Below, one piece after another: positions 8,554-15,823 of a stretch of DNA of 17,613 nt. Numbering within the stretch: the first letter of the stretch is position 1; every line of letters begins with the position of its first letter. A model generated the notes under the pieces. That model saw only the letters and a program-made list of their open reading frames with translations. It did not search any database and was not told the origin of the DNA. The position numbers and the translations under genes are program-made. The stretch spans positions 1-17,613 of the forward strand of contig CAJOPP010000274.1 of the NCBI GenBank assembly GCA_905236365.1, read 5' to 3'. The DNA comes from an uncultured Lachnospiraceae bacterium (GTDB taxonomy: Bacteria; Bacillota; Clostridia; Lachnospirales; Lachnospiraceae).

Positions 8554-9960
8554 ATGAAGATTTATAATACTATGACAAGAACCAAAGAAGAATTTGTTCC
8601 AATCAATGGGAATAAAGTGGGAATTTATGTATGTGGACCTACGGTCTATGATTATATTCACATTGGAAATGCCCGACCGATGATTGTATTTGATACTCTC
8701 AGAAGATATTTATTATATAAAGGATATGATGTGAATTACGTATCCAATTTTACCGATGTAGATGACAAGATTATCAAGAGGGCTATTGAGGAAGGGGTTG
8801 CTCCTTCTGAGATTTCAGAACGTTATATCTTGGAAGCAAAGAAAGATATGCAGGAATTGAATGTGCTGGAGGCAACTACGCATCCAAAGGCAACAGAAGA
8901 GATTCCGGATATGATTGCCATGGTAGAAACGTTGATTGAGAAGGGGCATGCTTATGAGGTCAATGGAACGGTGTATTTCCGCACCAGAAGTTTTCCTGGA
9001 TATGGAAAGCTTTCCGGAAAGAATATTGATGATTTAGAGGCTGGACACAGAGAAATCAAGGTGGCAGGGCAAGAAGAGAAGGAAGATTTTCTGGATTTTG
9101 TATTGTGGAAGCCGAAGAAAGAGGGAGAACCTTCATGGCCGTCTCCTTGGGGTGAAGGCAGACCGGGCTGGCATTTGGAGTGTTCCGTGATGTCTAAGAA
9201 GTATATTGGTGATATCATTGATATTCATGCAGGCGGAGAAGATTTGATCTTTCCTCATCATGAGAATGAGATTGCACAAAGTGAAGCGGCAAATGATGTG
9301 GAATTTGCAAAGTACTGGATGCACAATGCTTTTTTAAAAATAGATGGAGAGAAGATGTCCAAGTCTCTTGGCAATTTCTTTACTATTCGTGATATAGGGA
9401 AGAAGTATCCGTTGCAAGTGATTCGCTTCTTTATGCTCAGTGCCCATTACAGGAGTCCCCTTAATTTTTCTGACACATTAGTGGAGTCTTCAAAGGCATC
9501 GTTAGAGCGTATCTTAAATGCCATGGCAAGATTAGAAGATGCCATGAACTGTGCTGAGGAAAAGGAAACAACAGAAGAAGAAAAAGAAATTCTATTAAAA
9601 ATAAAAGAGTATGTTGCAAAATATGAAGCTGCGATGGAAGATGATCTTAATACTGCGGATGCCATTTCTGTTATTTTTGAGATGGTGAAGCTTGCAAACA
9701 GCAGTATTACTTCTAATAATGCAAAGTCTGTCATTACAGAAATTTATGAGACGATTGGTAAACTTTGCGATATTTTAGGCATTATTACGAAGGTAGAGAA
9801 TGAGATATTAGACAGTGATATTGAGGCATTGATTGAAGAACGTCAGGCAGCAAGAAAAGCAAGAAATTTTGCAAGAGCTGACGAAATCCGGGATATGTTA
9901 GCAGCACAGGGAATTCTTTTGGAGGATACAAGAGAAGGCGTAAAGTGGAAGAGAAAATAA
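8554..9960 (+). CDS. cysS: Cysteinyl-tRNA synthetase
   Basis: Class Ia synthetase charging tRNA-Cys. The signature HIGN (36-39) within CGPTVYDYIHIGNARP and KMSKS (267-271) are both present. The catalytic zinc ligands are Cys27, Cys210 (WHLECS), His235 and Glu239 (HHENE). The C-terminal helical and anticodon-binding part ends with ARADEIRDMLAAQGILLEDT, typical of the family. At 468 aa it has standard length. AGGAGG upstream of the ATG supports the start. It is the first gene of a tight operon: its TAA overlaps the ATG of mrnC (TAATG). The order cysS-mrnC-rlmB is the same as in Bacillus subtilis. Confidence 0.98.
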   Translation: MKIYNTMTRTKEEFVPINGNKVGIYVCGPTVYDYIHIGNARPMIVFDTLRRYLLYKGYDVNYVSNFTDVDDKIIKRAIEEGVAPSEISERYILEAKKDMQELNVLEATTHPKATEEIPDMIAMVETLIEKGHAYEVNGTVYFRTRSFPGYGKLSGKNIDDLEAGHREIKVAGQEEKEDFLDFVLWKPKKEGEPSWPSPWGEGRPGWHLECSVMSKKYIGDIIDIHAGGEDLIFPHHENEIAQSEAANDVEFAKYWMHNAFLKIDGEKMSKSLGNFFTIRDIGKKYPLQVIRFFMLSAHYRSPLNFSDTLVESSKASLERILNAMARLEDAMNCAEEKETTEEEKEILLKIKEYVAKYEAAMEDDLNTADAISVIFEMVKLANSSITSNNAKSVITEIYETIGKLCDILGIITKVENEILDSDIEALIEERQAARKARNFARADEIRDMLAAQGILLEDTREGVKWKRK

Positions 9961-10514
9961 TGGAAGAGACTGCTGGAAGAAATTGCAAGATATTTGAGGA
10001 GAGCAATATAGTGGACGTAAATAATACTGTTGGAGAAAATAGTATTGTTAGAGAAAATAGTTCGGTCGAAGAGATGAATGCAACAGAGGAAAACATTATA
10101 TTTACATATTTTAAGGAACAACTTTCGATTGCACATGGTGCTCCGGAAAGTTATTCTCCGTTGGCATTAGCTTATATTGGTGACAGCATTTTTGATGTGA
10201 TTGTTAGAACGATTGAAGTAAGTAAGATCAATAAGCAGGTGAACAAATATCACAAGGATGTCAGCAAAATTGTATGTGCACCTGCTCAGGCAAAGATGAT
10301 ATTAGCGATATGTGATCAGCTGACTGACGAAGAACGTGCAATTTACAAACGGGGCAGGAATGCCAATTCCTATACGAAAGCAAAAAACGCTTCAAGGACA
10401 GATTATCGCAATGCAACCGGTTTTGAAGCAGTACTTGGGTATTTATATCTGAAGGAAGATTTTGAAAGGCTGATTGATGTGGTGAAGATGAGTTTGGAAG
10501 TGTTGAAGGAGTAA
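9960..10514 (+). CDS. mrnC: Mini-ribonuclease III with a repeat-encoded N-terminal extension
   Basis: A dsRNA-free RNase III-fold endonuclease that matures 23S rRNA ends. The RNase III-like core runs from about residue 48 to the end: LALAYIGDSIFD contains catalytic Asp75, and GFEAVLGYLYL contains Glu156; RGRNANSYTKAKNAS matches the family's basic segment. The usual protein is about 130-140 aa, so roughly 45 extra residues precede it. Residues 12-47 are six hexapeptides (FEESNI, VDVNNT, VGENSI, VRENSS, VEEMNA, TEENII) encoded by 18-base units at 9993-10100. The ATG overlapping the cysS stop is chosen (GGAAGAG upstream); a GTG at 9945 or a shorter start at ATG 10074 is possible, the last giving a nearly normal-length protein. 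Confidence 0.9.
   Translation: MEETAGRNCKIFEESNIVDVNNTVGENSIVRENSSVEEMNATEENIIFTYFKEQLSIAHGAPESYSPLALAYIGDSIFDVIVRTIEVSKINKQVNKYHKDVSKIVCAPAQAKMILAICDQLTDEERAIYKRGRNANSYTKAKNASRTDYRNATGFEAVLGYLYLKEDFERLIDVVKMSLEVLKE
9993..10100 (+). repeat. Degenerate 18-bp tandem repeat, six units, inside mrnC
   Basis: Six in-frame units of six codons encode a hexapeptide with hydrophobic first and acidic/Asn middle positions. The third and fourth DNA units are closest, sharing GAGAAAATAGT; the others have drifted. Confidence 0.65.
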
Positions 10515-10594
10515 TAGGTGAAACTAGTCCGGTAATTTAAAAGAAGAGTATGAAGCGGAGGAAAGAATCCGCAAATTATGAGGTCAGGAGTAAC

Positions 10595-11341
10595 ATGAGA
10601 TACGAGGAATATACAATAGAAGGCAGAAATGCCGTGACAGAGGCATTTCGTTCAGGAAAAACGATAGATAAATTATATGTTTTAGATGGCTGTCATGATG
10701 GAGCAGTCAATACGATCAAGTCTTTGGCGAGAAAACAGGATACGATCGTCAATTATATCACGAAGGAGAGGCTGGATCAGATGTCTTCCACAGGTAAGCA
10801 CCAAGGTGTGATTGCACAGGCGGCTGCTTACGAATATGCAGAAGTAGAAGATATTTTGCAGAACGCAAGAGAAAAAGGAGAGGATCCGTTTATTTTTCTC
10901 TTAGATGAGTTGGAAGATCCACATAATTTAGGAGCGATTATCCGTACAGCGAATCTTTGTGGGGCACATGGTGTGATTATTCCGAAAAGAAGAGCCGTTG
11001 GATTGACTGCCACGGTCGTGAAGGCGTCTGCAGGAGCGATTAACTATACTCCTGTCGCAAAGGTAACTAATATTGCCAAGACGATTGAAGAATTGAAGGA
11101 AAAGGGAATTTGGTTTGTTTGTGCTGACATGGATGGCGATGTTATGTATCGCCACAATCTGACAGGACCGATTGGGCTTGTCATTGGGAATGAAGGAACC
11201 GGAGTTAGTCGTCTGGTAAAGGAAAAATGTGATTATGTTGCTTCAATACCGATGAAGGGGGATATTGATTCCTTGAATGCATCCGTTGCAGCGGGAGTAT
11301 TGGCCTATGAGATTGTCAGACAACGGTTACAATCAAAATAA
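10595..11341 (+). CDS. rlmB: 23S rRNA (guanosine-2'-O)-methyltransferase, TrmH/SpoU family
   Basis: Methylates a ribose of a 23S rRNA guanosine using S-adenosylmethionine. An N-terminal ribosome-binding substrate domain (IEGRNAVTEAF, about residues 8-78) is followed by the SPOUT knot domain with motif 1 NLGAIIRTA (111-119), motif 2 GNEGTG (198-203) and motif 3 IPMKGDIDSLNAS (218-230). The ATG at 10595 has CAGGAG just upstream and gives 248 aa, the family norm; an in-frame ATG at 10550 would add 15 basic residues and has a poor ribosome binding site. It is the last gene of the cysS operon. In Bacillus subtilis rae1 (yacP) and sigH come next; here rae1 is absent and sigH is inverted. Specificity within the RlmB/YsgA group is inferred from synteny. 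Confidence 0.92.
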   Translation: MRYEEYTIEGRNAVTEAFRSGKTIDKLYVLDGCHDGAVNTIKSLARKQDTIVNYITKERLDQMSSTGKHQGVIAQAAAYEYAEVEDILQNAREKGEDPFIFLLDELEDPHNLGAIIRTANLCGAHGVIIPKRRAVGLTATVVKASAGAINYTPVAKVTNIAKTIEELKEKGIWFVCADMDGDVMYRHNLTGPIGLVIGNEGTGVSRLVKEKCDYVASIPMKGDIDSLNASVAAGVLAYEIVRQRLQSK

Positions 11342-11352
11342 GGGTATCATTA

Positions 11353-11482
11353 GTAACAGTTTATCTTTCAGCCGCCTGCACTTGTTGCAGGCAGCGTTCC
11401 AATAACGTAACCAATATTGGGCACATTGGAGTGCGAAATTGTGTCCGATTCGTAACAGTGAAGCCAAAGGGTGAATGGTTAC
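11353..11482 (+). repeat. GTTAC-ended intergenic repeat, copy A
   Basis: About 130 bp bounded by GTAACAGTTTATCTTTCA and GGGTGAATGGTTAC, imperfect inverted ends with G-T pairs. The inner part aligns with the copy at 13642-13776: GCACTTG near the left, AACGTAA and ATTGGGCA in the middle, and the core GTGTCCGAT-CGTAACAGTGAA (A 11441-11462, B 13735-13756). A small hairpin CCTGCA/TGCAGG sits near the left end. No protein is encoded. Confidence 0.7.
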
Positions 11483-11510
11483 CATTATTATAGTGATGAA
11501 TTAGAATAGA

Positions 11511-11545
11511 ATGCCTGCCGAAGGATGATCGGCAGGCATTTTGTA
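11511..11545 (+). terminator. Rho-independent terminator after rlmB
   Basis: A perfect 11-bp stem (ATGCCTGCCGA 11511-11521, TCGGCAGGCAT 11529-11539) with a 7-base loop and a short T-run (TTTTGT). It probably ends the cysS-mrnC-rlmB transcript, which would then carry repeat copy A in its 3' untranslated part. Confidence 0.85.
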
Positions 11546-11620
11546 TTGTAGAGGTTATGTCATGCATAACTGATTATGGCAACTGTAAACAACTGCTTTA
11601 GTGGTATGGATTCGAACACT

Positions 11621-11658
11621 ATTGCCAATCTTTCTTATATCTTATGCTTATTGGCAAT
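11621..11658. repeat. Inverted repeat in the gap between terminators
   Basis: ATTGCCAAT (11621-11629) and ATTGGCAAT (11650-11658) are exact 9-base inverted arms around 20 AT-rich bases. There is no T-run on either strand. A smaller GTTATG/CATAAC hairpin lies just upstream near 11564. Function unknown; the stretch 11546-11717 has no gene. Confidence 0.45.
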
Positions 11659-11717
11659 GACGTGAAGAAAACTGGTTATTTTCAAAATATGTATACTGTG
11701 GAAGAAATAGTGAACGT

Positions 11718-11750
11718 AAAAAGCGGAATCCATATATAGGATTCCGCTTC
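11718..11750 (-). terminator. Rho-independent terminator of tRNA-Thr
   Basis: On the minus strand a perfect 11-bp stem (arms 11739-11749 and 11721-11731, AAGCGGAATCC and complement) is followed by TTTTT. It lies about ten bases after the tRNA 3' end. Confidence 0.85.
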
Positions 11751-11760
11751 TTCGGTATAC

Positions 11761-11833
11761 AGCTAGCGACGGGAATCGAACCCGTGACCTCCTCACTACC
11801 AATGAGGTGCGCTACCGACTGTGCCACGCCAGC
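11761..11833 (-). tRNA. tRNA-Thr, anticodon GGU
   Basis: The minus strand folds as a full cloverleaf. The acceptor stem GCTGGCG/CGCTAGC has one G-U pair. The D arm contains AGTCGGTA. The anticodon stem CCTCA/TGAGG encloses TTGGTAG, with GGT at 11798-11800. The T arm is ACGGG-TTCGATT-CCCGT and the discriminator is U. CCA is not encoded. It reads threonine codons ACC and ACU. Its own promoter and terminator flank it closely, making a single-gene unit. Confidence 0.96.
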
Positions 11834-11852
11834 TTGTCTTCACGACTTTTCT

Positions 11853-11881
11853 ATAATATCAAAAAATAGTCATTTTGTAAA
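11853..11881 (-). promoter_or_regulatory. Sigma-A promoter of tRNA-Thr
   Basis: On the minus strand TTTACA (11876-11881), a 17-base spacer and TATTAT (11853-11858) place the start about 13 bases before the tRNA. It lies between the sigH stop and the tRNA, so the tRNA need not be read from sigH. Confidence 0.75.
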
Positions 11882-11955
11882 GACTTTTTTTAGAATATTT
11901 TTTTGCTATATTATTTTTGCTTTTTTATTGCATTTAGATGGTTCTGGTTTTCAAT

Positions 11956-12564
11956 CTATTCGTTTTTTTGTAGATATAATTTTCGTAATTTATCCCGTAT
12001 CCGTTGTACAGCATTATCAATTGCTTTTGGTTCTTTTCCCAAATCTGCTGCAATATCGGAGTAGGATTTTCCTTCCAAGAAAAGTGGAAGGACAGCCTTT
12101 TCCGTTTTGCTGAGATTTTCCTCTAAAAGTTCTGTGATATATGTAGCGTTTTCTCGATCCAAAATAATATGTTCAGGATTGGAATCGTTTCCGGCTTCTA
12201 AAATATCAATCAATTCAGATTCAGCCTCTCCTTTTTTACTGTAAAAAGAGATATAGGAATTGAGAGGAGAATGTTTTTTTCGGTTAGAAGCTTTGATAGC
12301 TGTATAAATCTGACGGTCTATACATATCTTTGCAAAGGTGAAAAAGGAGGCGGTGTTATCCTCGTTGTAATTCTGTATTGCCTTGAATAAACCAATCATA
12401 CCCTCCTGGGATAAATCTTCTGTATCTGCTCCGATGAGGTATAATGTACGGATGGATTTTTTTACCAGAGGAGAATATTTCTTTAAAAGATATTCAGCAG
12501 CTTCCTGATTGCCCTTTTGGATGAAAAGAATTAGTTCTTCATCAGTATATTGCTCGTAAGTCAT
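11956..12564 (-). CDS. sigH: RNA polymerase sigma-H factor (SigH/Spo0H type)
   Basis: A sigma-70 family factor that in Bacillus and clostridia directs early sporulation, transition-state and competence genes. Region 2 is clear: LIGADTEDLSQEGMIGLFKA (core binding) then FFTFAKICIDRQIYTAIKAS (-10 recognition), followed by the SigH-typical NRKKHSPLNSYISF linker. Region 4 (about residues 140-200) has the helix-turn-helix KSYSDIAADLGKEPKAIDNAVQRIRDKL. The ATG at 12564 is chosen because TGGAGA is well spaced before it; an ATG at 12576 has no ribosome binding site and itself contains that GGAGA. The 202 aa length is close to the 218 aa of B. subtilis SigH. It follows the membrane-protein gene by 34 bp on the same strand and is probably co-transcribed with it. 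Confidence 0.93.
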   Translation of the reverse strand: MTYEQYTDEELILFIQKGNQEAAEYLLKKYSPLVKKSIRTLYLIGADTEDLSQEGMIGLFKAIQNYNEDNTASFFTFAKICIDRQIYTAIKASNRKKHSPLNSYISFYSKKGEAESELIDILEAGNDSNPEHIILDRENATYITELLEENLSKTEKAVLPLFLEGKSYSDIAADLGKEPKAIDNAVQRIRDKLRKLYLQKNE

Positions 12565-12598
12565 AATTTTCTCCATTTGTGATATATTAATGTCAATG

Positions 12599-13291
12599 TT
12601 ATTGTTCCTGTTCCGGGATGGCGTCTATGCTTGACTCTTCAACAGTTTCTTCGGCAGACTCACTTATTGTCGGTTCCACTGTGTTTTCTTCTACAGACTC
12701 TTCTGTCACCGGTTCTATGGTTTCAGTCGTAATTTCAGTCGTGGCAGCTTCAGTTGCAGCTTCTGCTGTTGTTAATTCTTCTGAGTCCTTTTTATTTTCT
12801 TTTTTTGTTTTTTTATCTTTTTTGCTTTCCGTGTTATCCTGATTGACTTTGTTTGTAATTTCGTCAATTTTATCTTCCAGATTCTGTTTTTGATCATCTT
12901 GTGATGATTCTGCATTGTTATTAGGAGTGGAAGATGGTTCTGTTGAGTGATTCGTTTGTTCTGTTGTAATTTTAGGCTCTCTTTTTTTGGATGAGGAGTC
13001 TCCACCTACGGAATTTACAATCAAGGTAATAACACCTAAGATGAGGCAGGCGATAACAATAACAAATAAAATCATCAAAATGGTTTTGAACATATCTTGA
13101 TTTGGCTTAGGTGAATATTCCTGTTTGCTGTTGGTCTTGTTACTTAGATGGGCTTCTTTTGCTGCCTGTTTCTTTTTTTCTTTTTGGATTCGTTTTTCTT
13201 CTTCCTTTTTGATCTCTTCATCGTATTCGTCCAAATCAAAATCTACGATATCAAACGATTCGTCCTTATTTTCTTTTTGATTGTTTTGCAT
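12599..13291 (-). CDS. Single-pass membrane protein of unknown function upstream of sigH
   Basis: I do not recognise the family. Layout by eye: residues 1-32 are strongly acidic (DIVDFDLDEYDEEIKKEEE); 33-66 are Lys-rich; one hydrophobic helix spans about 69-93 (FKTILMILFVIVIACLILGV); 100-170 are a polar Lys/Asn/Ser/Gln region; and 170-230 are low-complexity Thr/Glu/Ala/Ser (TTAEAATEAATTEITTET), ending in an acidic tail. Lys before the helix suggests an N-in, C-out orientation with the Thr/Glu-rich part outside. No enzyme motif, signal-peptidase site or LPxTG is seen. An in-frame stop immediately upstream limits the start to ATG 13291, whose ribosome binding site (AAAGAA) is weak. It is the first gene of an apparent two-gene unit with sigH. 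A role in controlling SigH is only a guess from position. Confidence 0.8.
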   Translation of the reverse strand: MQNNQKENKDESFDIVDFDLDEYDEEIKKEEEKRIQKEKKKQAAKEAHLSNKTNSKQEYSPKPNQDMFKTILMILFVIVIACLILGVITLIVNSVGGDSSSKKREPKITTEQTNHSTEPSSTPNNNAESSQDDQKQNLEDKIDEITNKVNQDNTESKKDKKTKKENKKDSEELTTAEAATEAATTEITTETIEPVTEESVEENTVEPTISESAEETVEESSIDAIPEQEQ

Positions 13292-13393
13292 GTTTCTTTG
13301 ATGACGATTGTCATTTCCTTTCTACAACATAATAGGGCAAACAGCCGTTTTTTGTTGTTATTCATTCTCAATGTCAATAACTTAAGATTTTTC

Positions 13394-13496
13394 GTTACTT
13401 CATCCAACGGCAAATCAAAGCTTTGCCGCCACCCGTTTCAACTCTGTTACGGTCGGCACATAATCGAAGTTCACTGAACTTCGTGCACCCATCAAG
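13394..13496 (-). repeat. GTTAC-ended intergenic repeat, copy D (inverted relative to B)
   Basis: Read on the minus strand, 13435-13468 aligns with the core of copies A and B: TTCGA, then TGTGCCGACCGTAACAG, then TTGAAAC. The minus-strand end TGGATGAAGTAAC (13394-13406) resembles the ends of the other copies. It also carries two exact hairpins, CGGCAAA/TTTGCCG and CGAAGTTC/GAACTTCG. It sits upstream of the membrane-protein/sigH unit. I found no clear promoter for that unit. Confidence 0.55.
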
Positions 13497-13641
13497 GAGA
13501 AGGTTTAAGTAAATGACATTGATTCATTCCTTTAATCCGTTTTATCATACAACAAAAAATAGGAATAATCAAATGTTCGGTGAAAAACATCATAAAAAAT
13601 TCATAAAATTCATTTGAATATGATCTTTAAATGAAATTTTT

Positions 13642-13776
13642 GTTACAGTCATCCTTCGGTCGCCGGCACTTGCTGTGGGTGGTGTACAAACAACGTAAAT
13701 TGTACCAGCATTGGGCATATTGGAATTCGAAGCTGTGTCCGATGCGTAACAGTGAAACTAAAGACTAAACTGTAAC
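13642..13776 (+). repeat. GTTAC-ended intergenic repeat, copy B
   Basis: About 135 bp with inverted ends GTTACAGT (13642-13649) and ACTGTAAC (13769-13776), extending outward into T-rich/A-rich arms. The interior aligns with copy A, including ATTGGGCATATTGGA and the core TGTGTCCGATGCGTAACAGTGAA region. An AT-rich inverted repeat (13606-13615 with 13629-13639) abuts its left end. With copy D it fills most of the 595-bp gap between the divergent sigH unit and glnS. Confidence 0.72.
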
Positions 13777-13805
13777 AATTTTGTTAGGAGAATCAGTATG
13801 GAAAA

Positions 13806-13834
13806 TTGACGGATAGTCGGAATTATGATAAAGT
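13806..13834 (+). promoter_or_regulatory. Probable sigma-A promoter of glnS
   Basis: TTGACG (13806-13811), a 17-base spacer and TAAAGT (13829-13834) lie about 50 bases before the glnS start. No T-box motif is visible in the short leader. Confidence 0.55.
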
Positions 13835-13886
13835 ACTGTTGTGTATGATAATTGAAATTGAAGGAAAATAGAAGGAGTTATTCGGA

Positions 13887-15545
13887 ATGGAAGGCGAAGT
13901 AGTTTCAAAGAATTTTATTGAACAGATTATTGATAAGGATTTAGAAGAGGGGACCTATCATAAAGTAGTGACTAGATTCCCACCGGAACCAAATGGATAT
14001 TTGCATATTGGACATGCAAAATCTATTATTTTGAATTCCAGTCTTGCCAAGGAATATGGTGGATCATTTCATCTAAGATTTGACGATACGAATCCAACCA
14101 AAGAAAAGACGGAATTTGTACAATCTATCTTAGAAGATGTTAAGTGGCTTGGTGCAGATTATGGGGATAAAGTATATTATGCATCTGACTATTTTGATGC
14201 CATGTATGAAAGTGCTGTGAAGTTGATCAAGAAGGGGAAGGCATTTGTTTGTGACCTTACAGCAGATGAAATCCGGGAATATCGGGGAACCTTGAAGGAG
14301 CCTGGTAAAGAAAGCCCGTATCGGAATCGCAGTGTAGAAGAGAATCTTGATCTGTTTGAACGTATGAAGAACGGAGAGTTCCCGGATGGTTCGAAGGTAC
14401 TTCGGGCAAAGATTGATATGAGTTCTCCCAATATCAATATGAGAGATCCGGTCATCTATCGTATAGCGAGAATGACACACCATAATACAGGTGATAAGTG
14501 GTGCATTTATCCGATGTATGATTTTGCACATCCGATTGAAGATGCCGTAGAGGGCGTAACACATTCAATTTGTACATTAGAATTTGAGGATCATAGACCG
14601 TTATATGATTGGGTGGTAAAGGAATTAGAGTTTGAATATCCTCCAAAGCAGATTGAATTTGCAAAGCTTTATCTGCAGAATGTAATTACAGGTAAGCGTT
14701 ATATTAAGAAATTGGTAGAAGATGGCGTGGTAGATGGATGGGATGATCCTAGACTGGTATCCATCAGTGCACTTCGGCGAAAAGGTGTGACTCCGGAAGC
14801 AATCCGCATGTTTATGGAACTGTCTGGTGTTGCCAAAGCAAATTCTACTTCAGATATGGCAATGCTTGAGTATTGCATCAGGGAAGACCTGAAAATGAAG
14901 GCAAATCGTATGATGGCAGTTGTAGATCCAATCAAGCTTGTAATTGATAATTATCCGGAAGATACGACTGAATTATTAGATGTTGAGAATAATCAGGAGA
15001 ATGAAGAGTTGGGAGCTCGTAAAGTCAGCTTTAGCAGAGAACTTTATATTGAACGTGAAGATTTTATGGAAGTTCCGCCTAAGAAATATTTTCGGTTGTT
15101 CCCAGGCAATGAAGTAAGACTAAAGAATGCTTATTTTGTTACCTGTACAGATTTTGTTAAAGATGAGAATGGCAATGTGGTAGAAGTGCATTGTACCTAT
15201 GATCCAGCCACTAAGTCCGGCTCTGGATTTGAAGGACGTAAGGTGAAGGGAACAATTCACTGGGTAGACGCAAAGACGGCAGTTGATGCCACGGTAAGAC
15301 TATATGAGAATTTGATTCAGGAGGGAGAGGAAGTACTGAAGGATGACTATTCCAATTTGAATCCAAATTCTTTGGTAGAGATGAAGAATTGTAAGTTAGA
15401 AGCTGCATTTGCAGATGCTAATCCGGGTGAGAGATTCCAATTTTTGCGTCATGGATATTTCTGTGCAGATTCTAAGGATTCTACGAAAGAACATCTTGTG
15501 TTTAACCGGATTGTTTCTTTGAAGAGCTCATACCGTCCAAAATAA
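13887..15545 (+). CDS. glnS: Glutaminyl-tRNA synthetase
   Basis: Class Ib synthetase that charges tRNA-Gln directly. PEPNGYLHIGHAKS carries HIGH (40-43). RFDDTNPTKE, PYRNRSVEENL, LRAKIDMSSP, YPMYDFAHPIEDAVEGVTHS and LEFEDHRPLYDWV follow in the same order as in E. coli GlnRS, separating it from bacterial GluRS. The two beta-barrel anticodon-binding domains fill residues 340-552. The second signature, VMSKR in E. coli, reads VITGKR here (266-271) before WDDPRLVSISALRRKG; the final lysine is kept. GAAGGAG precedes the ATG. At 552 aa it is full length. The presence of GlnRS implies direct glutaminylation; whether GatCAB is also present cannot be seen here. Confidence 0.96.
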   Translation: MEGEVVSKNFIEQIIDKDLEEGTYHKVVTRFPPEPNGYLHIGHAKSIILNSSLAKEYGGSFHLRFDDTNPTKEKTEFVQSILEDVKWLGADYGDKVYYASDYFDAMYESAVKLIKKGKAFVCDLTADEIREYRGTLKEPGKESPYRNRSVEENLDLFERMKNGEFPDGSKVLRAKIDMSSPNINMRDPVIYRIARMTHHNTGDKWCIYPMYDFAHPIEDAVEGVTHSICTLEFEDHRPLYDWVVKELEFEYPPKQIEFAKLYLQNVITGKRYIKKLVEDGVVDGWDDPRLVSISALRRKGVTPEAIRMFMELSGVAKANSTSDMAMLEYCIREDLKMKANRMMAVVDPIKLVIDNYPEDTTELLDVENNQENEELGARKVSFSRELYIEREDFMEVPPKKYFRLFPGNEVRLKNAYFVTCTDFVKDENGNVVEVHCTYDPATKSGSGFEGRKVKGTIHWVDAKTAVDATVRLYENLIQEGEEVLKDDYSNLNPNSLVEMKNCKLEAAFADANPGERFQFLRHGYFCADSKDSTKEHLVFNRIVSLKSSYRPK

Positions 15546-15823
15546 GGGATACTCTGACAGAAATTGATTGTTTTTGATGAGATGAAGAAGTATTTGCGGA
15601 CAATCAGAAAGAATCGCTCTCTGTTTTAGCAAGCTTTAAGAATCGGGCACTTGATTTGAAAGTATCTATGGGACGGTAGTTTTGAACTGACTGAAACAGA
15701 GTGTATATGTAGTGGAGACAAGAGGTTAATGAAGAGGAAGCTTATTGGCTTTAGACAATGGTGATTTTGCAAAGAAGATAAGAAAAAAAGTTGATATATA
15801 ACGAATAATTAGGAGTATTACAT

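Noticed and set aside
12618..12842. Plus-strand Ser/Val-rich frame opposite the membrane protein gene
   Set aside because: It is the antisense shadow of the Thr/Glu-rich low-complexity region.
13251..13320. Possible short upstream peptide (23 codons) before the membrane protein gene, with the dyad TGACAATCGTCA at its start
   Set aside because: AGG sits too close to its ATG and the frame overlaps the real gene; the dyad has only 4-base arms.
13148..13477. Plus-strand Phe-rich 109-codon frame
   Set aside because: Its first half is antisense to the Lys/Glu-rich start of the membrane protein gene and its second half runs through repeat copy D; no ribosome binding site.
11353..13776. CRISPR array
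   Set aside because: The repeats are about 100-135 bp, diverged and in both orientations with genes between them; there is no regular repeat-spacer spacing and no cas gene.
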